Origin: Candidatus Moranbacteria bacterium GW2011_GWE2_36_40 | GTDB taxonomy: Bacteria > Patescibacteriota > Minisyncoccia > Moranbacterales > GWC2-37-73 | DNA length: 13,320 bases | Reading direction: 5' to 3' | NCBI GenBank assembly: GCA_000991645.1 | Contig: LBRX01000051.1 | Span: 1-13,320, forward strand | Shown here: positions 7,168-12,841 of the stretch, piece after piece | Position numbering within the stretch: the first letter of the stretch is position 1 | Layout of the letters: every line of letters begins with the position of its first letter | Made by a program: the position numbers and the translations under genes | Notes under the pieces: generated by a model | The model's database searches: none | What the model was told of the DNA's origin: nothing | The model's input: the letters and a program-made list of their open reading frames with translations, nothing else

Positions 7168-7935
7168 TTGCTTAAGGTTTGTCTGGATTCAATAAAAAAA
7201 TGCGCGAATAACATCGAGCATGAGTTGATTGTGACTGATAGCGCCACCCAGGAGGATACTGAAATGATGATGCGTGAACAGTTTGAAGATGTGATATTTT
7301 TCCCATTCAAGGAAAATGTTGGTTTTCAAGCAATTGTCAAAAAAGGCATAGAAAACAGTGCAGGGGAATATTTACTTATCCTTAATGGGGATATTATTGT
7401 TACGGAAAATGCAATTCAAAATATGTTGAATTTTTTGCAAGCAAACTCCTCGGTTGGAATGGTTGGTCCAAAACTTTTGAATTTTAATGGAACTTTGCAG
7501 ATATCTTGTTTTCGTTTTTACAAGCCATTCACAATATTATATAGAAGAACATTTCTAGGAAAAATGTCTTTTGCAAAAAAACATTTAGATTGGTTTTTGA
7601 TGAATGATTATGATCATAAAAGCCCAAAAGATGTTGATTGGCTGATGGGTAGCGCGCTGATGATTTCAAGAGCAGCAATTGAAAAGGTTGGCTTGATGGA
7701 TCCACAATATTTTATGTACATGGAAGACGTGGATTGGTGTCGTAGATTTTGGGAAAATGGTTTTAGGGTGGTTTATTATCCTTTGGCAAGCATGCATCAT
7801 TATCATGGCAAGGGAAGTGCAAAGGGCGGAATAGTTCGTTCTTTGTTGTTTAATAAGTATACCTGGATACACATAACTAGCGCAGTTAGATATTTCAAAA
7901 AATTTTTTGGAAAGTCACTACCAATTCATAATTAA
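7168..7935 (+). pseudogene. GT2-family glycosyltransferase (WbbL-like), N-terminus missing
   Basis: The remaining 255 residues are clearly an inverting GT-A fold glycosyltransferase of the rhamnosyltransferase type. Visible parts are LLKVCLDSIKKC, GEYLLILNGDIIV (an NGD form of the donor/metal motif, D75), VDWLMGSALMISRAAIEKVG, and YMEDVDWCRRFWENGFRVVYYP (E186 region, catalytic base area). Family members begin about 15-20 residues earlier with a SIIIVNYN-type strand that forms part of the nucleotide-binding site. Here the frame is closed by TAA at 7156-7158, and the only start is TTG at 7168. The loss abuts structured repeat copy A, so insertion or rearrangement probably removed the 5' end. 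The rest has no frameshift or stop, so the event may be recent, or a shortened protein may still be made. I treat it as probably non-functional. Confidence 0.65.
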
Positions 7936-7948
7936 AGAAAAGAAAAGA

Positions 7949-9259
7949 ATGCAAGAAGAAAAATATTCTCATAAAGGCATTGATGAAAAAGAAGAAGCAC
8001 CTGAAGAATTCAAACTGTATAAAAAAAGAATGTCCAAGTATTTTTTTCAAATGCTGGTGCTTGTTTTTTTTGCCGTTGGAATTTTTTGGGCTGGCTTTAA
8101 TAGGGGAAAGGAAAGTCAACAGGCTCTCAATCCTGTTTCGATAGAAAAGGCTGTTTTTGATAATAAGGATGAAAATGTTGATAGTTCAATTGACTTTTCA
8201 CTTTTTTGGAATGTTTGGGAGTTGCTCAAGGAAAAATTTGTTGATACAGACAAATTGGATGCTCGTAAATTGTATTATGGAGCGATTAAGGGGATGATGG
8301 AAGCAACGGGGGATCCGTATACAACTTTTTTTGATCCAGAAGAAAACAAAAAATTTGGGGAGGATATTTCTGGAAATTTTGAGGGTATTGGGGCTGAACT
8401 TGGAATAAAGTCAGGCATATTAACTGTCATTGCTCCTTTGCAGGGAACTCCTGCAGAGAAGGCTGGTCTTCGAAGCGGTGACAAGATTATAAAAATAGAC
8501 GGAAAAACAGCGGCAGAAATGAGCATTGAGGAAGCCGTTGATAATATTCGTGGACAAAAAGGATCGTCTGTTGCGCTGACAATTTTTAGAGAGGGGCAGC
8601 AGGATACTCAGGATATTACAGTAAAAAGAGATGTGATAAATGTAAAAAGCGTTACTTTTGAACTAAAAGAAAAAAACATTGCATTGATAAAGGTTACGCG
8701 ATTTGGTGATGACACAACCAAGGGGTTCACTGACGCAATTAATAGTGCTCTTCAACAAAAAGCTTCTGGGGTTGTTATTGATTTGAGAAATAATCCTGGT
8801 GGATATCTTGAGTCAGCTATTGATGTGGCTAGTAAATTGCTTGTGAAAAATAAGATTGTGGTTATTGAGGAAAATGGAGACAAGAGTCAAAAAAAGATGT
8901 ATAGCAGAGGTGGAGATTTGGCCAGCTCCTTGGAAACAGTCGTGCTTATTAATGAAGGTAGCGCAAGCGCTTCTGAAATTTTGGCAGGCGCGCTTAAAGA
9001 TAATAGACCTGATAACGTGACATTGGTTGGAAAAAAATCATTTGGCAAAGGTTCTGTGCAAGAATTTGTGAAGATGTCACAAGGTACTGCTGCAAAGATT
9101 ACAGTTGCACGTTGGCTAACTCCAAATGGAACACAAATCAATGAACAGGGAATTAAGCCTGATAAGGAAGTTGAATTGAGTAATGAAGACTATAATAACA
9201 ATAAAGATCCTCAAATGGAGGCTGCTTTGCAAATATTGAAAGACAAGCTTGTAAAATAA
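7949..9259 (+). CDS. S41 family C-terminal processing protease (CtpA/CtpB-like)
   Basis: A 436-aa membrane-anchored serine protease that cleaves near the C-termini of exported or envelope proteins. After an acidic cytoplasmic N-terminus, residues about 31-48 form a transmembrane anchor. Next come the N-terminal helical region (VWELLKEKFVD, YTTFFDPEE) and a PDZ domain at about 140-230 (GIGAELGI, PAEKAGLRSGDKIIKIDG). The catalytic domain shows VVIDLRNNPGGYLESAIDVA, EGSASASEILAGAL with nucleophile S340, and SFGKGSVQ with K367, the Ser-Lys dyad. ATG 7949, preceded by AAAGAAAAGAAAAG, is preferred to TTG 7907, which overlaps the GT2 frame. It is the last gene before the terminator at 9282-9311 and may be co-transcribed with the glycopolymer genes. 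All key residues are present. Confidence 0.94.
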   Translation: MQEEKYSHKGIDEKEEAPEEFKLYKKRMSKYFFQMLVLVFFAVGIFWAGFNRGKESQQALNPVSIEKAVFDNKDENVDSSIDFSLFWNVWELLKEKFVDTDKLDARKLYYGAIKGMMEATGDPYTTFFDPEENKKFGEDISGNFEGIGAELGIKSGILTVIAPLQGTPAEKAGLRSGDKIIKIDGKTAAEMSIEEAVDNIRGQKGSSVALTIFREGQQDTQDITVKRDVINVKSVTFELKEKNIALIKVTRFGDDTTKGFTDAINSALQQKASGVVIDLRNNPGGYLESAIDVASKLLVKNKIVVIEENGDKSQKKMYSRGGDLASSLETVVLINEGSASASEILAGALKDNRPDNVTLVGKKSFGKGSVQEFVKMSQGTAAKITVARWLTPNGTQINEQGIKPDKEVELSNEDYNNNKDPQMEAALQILKDKLVK

Positions 9260-9281
9260 AATAGTTTATTTATTTGATCAT

Positions 9282-9311
9282 AAAAAAACCATGCGCAACG
9301 CATGGTTTTTT
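9282..9311. terminator. Bidirectional rho-independent terminator
   Basis: ACCATGCG (9288-9295) and CGCATGGT (9299-9306) form a perfect stem with a CAA loop, flanked by seven A residues on the left and six T residues on the right. It works on both strands: it ends the + operon 22 nt after the S41 stop and can also stop minus-strand transcription coming from the rhodanese gene. Confidence 0.92.
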
Positions 9312-9316
9312 GATAA

Positions 9317-9446
9317 GACTTACTACGTACCGGGCTGAATTTAATGCAAATATGTATTTTTTACTCGGCCTCTGTCTCTCGGATCGACCGGCAGCTCGTA
9401 AAAAATAATATTTACATAAAATTATAAAAAACAAGATGCGTAAGTC
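9317..9446. repeat. Structured element with GC-rich loop between convergent genes
   Basis: The ends are inverted repeats, GACTTAC (9317-9323) and GTAAGTC (9440-9446). Inside, AAATAT-G-TATTTTTTAC (9348-9364) pairs with GTAAAAAATAATATTT (9398-9413): 16 bp with one bulged G. The 33-nt loop (9365-9397) is strongly G+C rich compared with its surroundings and can form a small TCGG/CCGG hairpin. No open frame is present. A MITE-like element or a small structured RNA is possible; neither is proven. Confidence 0.5.
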
Positions 9447-9469
9447 ATGAAATATTAAATATGAGGAGA

Positions 9470-9480
9470 TGCGGGATGAC
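9470..9480. repeat. Solitary arm of the REP-like palindrome
   Basis: TGCGGGATGAC here is identical to 11701-11711, the right arm of the palindromic element between fmt and def. It sits just beyond the rhodanese stop codon and has no matching partner arm nearby. An 11-base match alone could be chance, but the similar position at the 3' end of a minus-strand gene makes a decayed copy plausible. Confidence 0.35.
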
Positions 9481-9485
9481 GAATA

Positions 9486-10343
9486 CTATTTTATTAGGGC
9501 AAATCCTTTGTTTTGCCAGCCTGGCATGGCTGTGCGCATTATGTATGGTGAAGCCAATAGCATGTCGTACATTTGCACCCCAGCTTGAAATTCTTGAAGT
9601 TCATTTTCTCCCACGACCACAATCTTTTTTTCCGTTATTTCTAATCGTCTTTTTTCCAATTCTTCAAATGGAATATTTTTTGCACCTGCAATATGACCCT
9701 TGGCAAAATTTTCAGTAGAACGAACGTCGATTATGTAAACAGGTACTTGTTGGCTTAGCGCATCATTTAGCTGTTCTGGATCAAGATAGGATACTTTTGA
9801 TTGATCAACAAATGATTTTGGATTGCCATAAGTAACAGTGGCTCCGATTAGTTGTTTCCAAGAATCCATGCCTCCTGCCAGAACAAGAATATTTTCGAAG
9901 TTATCTTGTTTTAATTTTTCAATTGCAGTTTTTACATCCTTGTCCTGACTGTTGGTTCCAATGATAATGATTAGATTGTGGGAATCTATTTTTGATCCAA
10001 CAGGAAATTCATCCAAAGGAATATTTATTGCATCAACGATATGTTCTTGAATATAGTTATCAAAAGATCTTACATCAAGCAATGTTAATCCATCTTTTTT
10101 GTTGGAACCTATAATTTTTTTGTTAAGCTCTTTTGAGCTGATTGTTTTGTATGGAAAAGTGTCCTCAAATTGAGACTGAAAACTTTTTTTGTCAGATTCT
10201 TGATCGGTGGAAGATGAAAAAATGGTATTGCGTGCAATTGTAAAAATGATAACAAAAAAAATAAGTCCAAAGCCAATGATAATGGCATTTTTTTCTTTTT
10301 GTTTTTCTTCATCGCTTTGTAAGAGTGTTTTTTCTTTTTGCAT
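9486..10343 (-). CDS. Membrane-anchored tandem rhodanese-domain protein lacking catalytic cysteines
   Basis: The 285-aa protein has a charged N-terminus, one transmembrane helix (about residues 20-37) and two rhodanese-homology domains (about 66-168 and 185-283). Both show the LLDVRSFDNYIQEHI / IIDVRSTENFAKGHI signature followed by A(I/K)NIP, and the typical C-terminal GG(M)DSWK / PGWQNKG ends. Active rhodaneses carry a Cys in the loop after the third strand (usually V-Y-C-x-x-G). Here those sites read IIIIGTNSQ (G129) and VVVGENELQ (G245), and the protein has no Cys at all. Sulfur transfer is therefore very unlikely; a binding or scaffold role, probably outside the membrane, is inferred. The gene faces the S41 protease gene tail to tail and lies downstream of fmt on the same strand after a 257-bp gap. 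Confidence 0.85.
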   Translation of the reverse strand: MQKEKTLLQSDEEKQKEKNAIIIGFGLIFFVIIFTIARNTIFSSSTDQESDKKSFQSQFEDTFPYKTISSKELNKKIIGSNKKDGLTLLDVRSFDNYIQEHIVDAINIPLDEFPVGSKIDSHNLIIIIGTNSQDKDVKTAIEKLKQDNFENILVLAGGMDSWKQLIGATVTYGNPKSFVDQSKVSYLDPEQLNDALSQQVPVYIIDVRSTENFAKGHIAGAKNIPFEELEKRRLEITEKKIVVVGENELQEFQAGVQMYDMLLASPYIMRTAMPGWQNKGFALIK

Positions 10344-10600
10344 TTTTTTGCCAGTTGATTAGATTGTTGATAATTTGGAGTCACACGCAACACATGATTC
10401 TTTTTGAAATTTTTGCTTTGCCTGTTTCCTTTTTCGGCACGCTTCGCAATCGAAGAACTATGATTGCTTGCTAAGAGTTCGCTGTCGCTCTCTGTTGCCT
10501 CAAAAGAAAACAGGCAAAGCAAAAGGCAAACTCTTAATTTTTGAAACCATGCATTGAGTATGATCCATAATTTGAACCATTAGATTCAGGATTTTAAAAA
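10344..10600. other. Gap between fmt and rhodanese genes
   Basis: The 257-bp gap holds structured repeat copy B (10411-10524). The remainder is AT-rich with no convincing gene. A 137-codon minus-strand frame that crosses it is a shadow: it runs through the repeat and into the rhodanese N-terminus in another frame. No clear promoter for the rhodanese gene was found. Confidence 0.5.
10411..10524. repeat. Structured intergenic repeat, copy B (two nested hairpins)
   Basis: The outer arms, 10411-10433 (TTTTGCTTTGCCTGTTTCC plus Ts) and 10502-10524, pair over 23 bp with one mismatch. Inside, GCAATC (10446-10451) pairs with GATTGC (10462-10467), closed further out by GC/GC across a small internal loop. 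Shared with copy A in the same order: TTTCCTTTTT, GGCACGCTT, AGAGTT, GCTGTCGC, then TTG and an AAAAGAAA right arm. The outer stem is longer than in A and its distal part has a different, still complementary, sequence. Confidence 0.72.
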
Positions 10601-11563
10601 CTATTGCAAAATACTTCCGATAAAATTTGGATAACCATTAATAAAAGACTTGGCATCAGTCACTTTTTTCCCTTCCAATTGAAGTTCTTTCAAGATTATT
10701 ATGCCATTTTCTGTTTGGACACCAATATCACTTCCAAGTTCAAAAACTTCTCCGGTTTGATGTTTTTCAATTGGGTTTATTTTCTGAAGTCCAATCGAAT
10801 TTAATTTTAGTCGTATAACTTCCGAACCATTTTTCCAAAATGTAAAAATTCCGGGCCAAGGAGTTAGGGCGCGATATCTGTTGTAAATATTTTCAGCACT
10901 GTCTGTCCAAAATATTTTTCCATCAGATCTTTCTATCAACTGGCAAAGTGTGGCCTGGGTGTTATCTTGAGGTGTTTTTTCAATTTTTCCTTCAATCAAC
11001 AGTGGAATTGTTTTCAAGAGAAGTTGGCTGCCGACAACAGACATTTTTTGCATCAATGTTGCAGTGGTATCCTCTGGTTCTATGATTGTTTTTTCTTGAA
11101 CAATAATGTCTCCCGTGTCGACTCCTTCATCCATAAACATTATTGTAACTCCAGTTTCTTTTTCTCCTGATAGCAAGGCATTTTGAATGGGTGATGGCCC
11201 TCTGTATTTTGGAAGAAGTGACACGTGAACATTTATGCATCCAAAGCCAGGAATTTCAAGTGCTGATTTGGGAATTATTTTTCCATAAGCAGCCACAATG
11301 ATCAGGTCTGGTTTCAATTTTTTTAATTCTTCAACAGCATCAGAGTTAAATTTTAATGGTTGAAAAACTGGAATGTTTTTTTCTTTTGCCATTTTTTTGA
11401 CAAGAGATTCCTCGATTTCTTGTTTTCTTCCAACTTTCATGTCTGGCTTGGTAAAAACTCCAACAACATTGTATTCATTTTCAACCAATGTGCCAAGTAT
11501 TGTTTCTGACAAATCAGAGGTTCCCATGAAAACTACTCGCAGTTTTATTTTTTTTGAATCCAT
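10601..11563 (-). CDS. fmt: Methionyl-tRNA formyltransferase
   Basis: The 320-aa enzyme transfers a formyl group from 10-formyl-tetrahydrofolate to the amino group of initiator Met-tRNA. The N-terminal Rossmann domain begins VVFMGTSDLSETIL, followed by FTKPDMKVGRKQ (tRNA-binding loop region) and AAYGKIIP. The folate/catalytic core reads INVHVSLLPKYRGPSPIQNAL and GVTIMFMDEGVDTGD, giving N111, H113 and D149, equivalent to N106/H108/D144 of the E. coli enzyme. The C-terminal tRNA-binding domain includes YNRYRALTPWPGIFTFW and ends with LEGKKVTDAKSFINGYP. Length is normal. It lies downstream of def, the usual partner, across a repeat-filled gap of 132 bp. No Shine-Dalgarno is seen before its ATG, only AT-rich sequence with an 18-bp palindrome. 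Confidence 0.97.
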   Translation of the reverse strand: MDSKKIKLRVVFMGTSDLSETILGTLVENEYNVVGVFTKPDMKVGRKQEIEESLVKKMAKEKNIPVFQPLKFNSDAVEELKKLKPDLIIVAAYGKIIPKSALEIPGFGCINVHVSLLPKYRGPSPIQNALLSGEKETGVTIMFMDEGVDTGDIIVQEKTIIEPEDTTATLMQKMSVVGSQLLLKTIPLLIEGKIEKTPQDNTQATLCQLIERSDGKIFWTDSAENIYNRYRALTPWPGIFTFWKNGSEVIRLKLNSIGLQKINPIEKHQTGEVFELGSDIGVQTENGIIILKELQLEGKKVTDAKSFINGYPNFIGSILQ

Positions 11564-11572
11564 TTTATTTTT

Positions 11573-11590
11573 TATAAAAATATTTTTATA
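11573..11590. repeat. Perfect 18-bp AT palindrome upstream of fmt
   Basis: TATAAAAATATTTTTATA is exactly self-complementary and lies 10 nt before the fmt start, directly abutting the left end of the REP-like element. It may be the element's insertion site, an AT-rich promoter segment, or chance in AT-rich DNA. Confidence 0.4.
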
Positions 11591-11713
11591 TTGTCATTCC
11601 CGTGAAAACAGCCTGCCCGCCTTTGGAGGGGGAATCCAGGACTGAGCCTAGCCGAAGAGCTAAACTGGAGTCCGCATCCCTCCAGAGGCTGGCAGTCAAG
11701 TGCGGGATGACAA
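11591..11713. repeat. REP/MITE-like palindromic element between def and fmt
   Basis: The ends TTGTCATTCCCG (11591-11602) and CGGGATGACAA (11703-11713) are inverted repeats with a one-base bulge. An inner stem pairs CTGCCCGCCTTTGGAGGG with CCCTCCAGAGGCTGGCAG over 18 bp (one mismatch, one wobble), and the core has GGACT/AGTCC and CCAG/CTGG. It is far more G+C rich than its surroundings. Palindromes beginning GTCATTCCCG are, from memory, widespread in bacterial intergenic DNA. The right arm overlaps the end of def and provides its last five codons and stop. Confidence 0.75.
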
Positions 11714-12190
11714 ACTCGTAGATTTATTATCAATAATTTTCTTTTTTGTTTTTTTTACTCTATCAATAATAAGCACTCCATCAAGATGATCAAGTTCATG
11801 CTGGATTGCTCTTGACAGCAAGTCGCGACCCTTGAGCTTGCTAGCTTTTCCATTTTGGTCAACATATCTCACTTGCACTTCTCTGTGTCTTGAAATAGGA
11901 AAAAATTTTCCCGGAAAACTAAGGCAACCTTCTTCTGAAATAACTTTAATTTTTGATTTGGCGGTAATTTGCGGGTTGATGAGAACATATTGAACACCTT
12001 CTGTTTCAATCACACACACGCGCAAATTTGAGCCAACCTGTGTTGCCGCCAAGCCAACGCCATTATTGGCATACATCGTTTCAATCATATTCAAAACAAA
12101 CTCCTGCACTTCTTTGGCAAGAGGATTCTTGATTTTCACTGTTTTTACCCGCAAAAGGGGATTGGGATTTTTGAGAATAGTTAACTTCAT
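11696..12190 (-). CDS. def: Peptide deformylase
   Basis: The 164-aa metalloenzyme removes the N-formyl group from nascent proteins in the cytoplasm. All three family motifs are intact: GVGLAATQVG (from G44), EEGCLS with metal ligand C89, and QHELDHLDG with ligands H131 and H135 and catalytic E132. The N-terminus (MKLTILKNPNPLLRVKTVKI) is a normal deformylase start, so ATG at 12188-12190 is secure. The basic tail after residue 145 (VKKTKKKIIDNKS) ends in LSSRT, encoded by the right arm of the REP-like element (11591-11713), which also contains the TGA stop. The original C-terminus was probably slightly different; the catalytic core is unaffected. The gene precedes fmt in the same direction, likely one transcription unit. 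Confidence 0.97.
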   Translation of the reverse strand: MKLTILKNPNPLLRVKTVKIKNPLAKEVQEFVLNMIETMYANNGVGLAATQVGSNLRVCVIETEGVQYVLINPQITAKSKIKVISEEGCLSFPGKFFPISRHREVQVRYVDQNGKASKLKGRDLLSRAIQHELDHLDGVLIIDRVKKTKKKIIDNKSTSLSSRT

Positions 12191-12206
12191 GATTCTACGA
12201 ATTACA

Positions 12207-12234
12207 AATATATTACCAATTTACAAATATGCAA
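12207..12234 (-). promoter_or_regulatory. Candidate promoter for def-fmt
   Basis: Read on the minus strand, TTGCAT (12234-12229) and TATATT (12212-12207) are spaced by 16 bp, with transcription expected to start about 10 nt before the def ATG. The region is AT-rich and overlaps repeat-like ACAAATAT units, so a chance match is quite possible. Confidence 0.35.
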
Positions 12235-12341
12235 AAAGCTATCAATAATGTCAGTCTAGCGGACTTTTAATGTTTTGTAAATTGCTATTGGCGATCTTGG
12301 TGTAAATCTAAATGACGCGAATATGGTATGTCCAGTAACTC

Positions 12342-12370
12342 TTGGAAATTCATAAAAAATATGCTATATT
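12342..12370 (+). promoter_or_regulatory. Sigma-70-type promoter for the 115-aa membrane protein
   Basis: TTGGAA (12342-12347), a 17-bp spacer, and TATATT (12365-12370) preceded by TGC, an extended -10 (TGnTATATT). The gene starts 121 nt past the -10, leaving a leader of about 115 nt that contains another TATAAT (12413-12418). Confidence 0.5.
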
Positions 12371-12491
12371 TTATTCATAAATCAGTGACGGTTGTATTAT
12401 GTGAAAAATTCGTATAATACAAAAAATTAAGCACCAAGTGTAAAAACATAATATAGTGATTGAATAATAAAATTAATAATAAAAAAACAGT

Positions 12492-12839
12492 ATGGATGAA
12501 AGAAAACAATCTGCAAATTGGAAAATTGCACTTAGGCATGCGTTTAAGTCTATTGTTCTGATGCCCCTCTTGTTTATTGTGGTAACTATTTATCCCTTAA
12601 TTATCGCTACCCAAATTATTAGCTGGAAGGTTGTTAAAGGAAATGAGGAGTCTCTTGCGTTTGAACTGTCAGTAGTAATGATGATTGCAATTTGGGTGGG
12701 TGTCAGATGGTCAGCAAAGCGAATTGAGAGAAAAAATATCGTAAGTGATAGTGGAAAAATTATAAATATTTCGCTTGCGTTTGTAATTGGAATATTTGTT
12801 TTAGATAGATTATCAAAAATGTTAAAACAAATGGAATAA
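12492..12839 (+). CDS. Hypothetical membrane protein, 115 aa
   Basis: I do not recognise a family. The N-terminus is polar (MDERKQSANWKIALRHAFKS), followed by three hydrophobic segments: about 21-44 (IVLMPLLFIVVTIYPLIIAT), about 57-73 (FELSVVMMIAIWVGVRW), and about 90-106 (IINISLAFVIGIFVLDRL). A basic loop, SAKRIERKNIVSDSGK, separates the second and third; the tail is SKMLKQME. The ATG at 12492 has no clear Shine-Dalgarno but lies behind a plausible promoter. The stop codon TAA (12837-12839) directly adjoins the foreign-looking sequence that follows, so it is the last feature clearly in the style of the rest of the window. Confidence 0.65.
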   Translation: MDERKQSANWKIALRHAFKSIVLMPLLFIVVTIYPLIIATQIISWKVVKGNEESLAFELSVVMMIAIWVGVRWSAKRIERKNIVSDSGKIINISLAFVIGIFVLDRLSKMLKQME

Positions 12840-12841
12840 AA

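Larger units (their letters stand above)
12191..12491. other. Divergent intergenic region between def and the 115-aa membrane protein gene
   Basis: This 301-bp gap holds a minus-strand promoter candidate for def near 12207-12234, a repeat-like stretch with ATTACAAATAT / TTTACAAATAT units (12202-12230), and a + strand promoter with an extended -10 at 12342-12370. A second TATAAT lies at 12413-12418. No small gene or RNA gene was recognised. Confidence 0.5.

Noticed and set aside
9461..9718. 85-codon + strand frame starting MRRCGMTN
   Set aside because: Antisense to the rhodanese C-terminal domain, and its first codons fall in the solitary REP-like arm.
10109..10522. 137-codon minus-strand frame across the fmt-rhodanese gap
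   Set aside because: Runs through structured repeat copy B and then the rhodanese N-terminus in another frame; long Lys and Leu runs come from A/T-rich bases, with no domain seen.
7017..10524. CRISPR array
   Set aside because: The repeats are only two copies 3.3 kb apart with no regular spacers, and no cas gene is present.
12242..12270. Possible terminator AGTC-TAGCG-GACT followed by TTTT
   Set aside because: The stem is only four base pairs and no gene ends just upstream of it.
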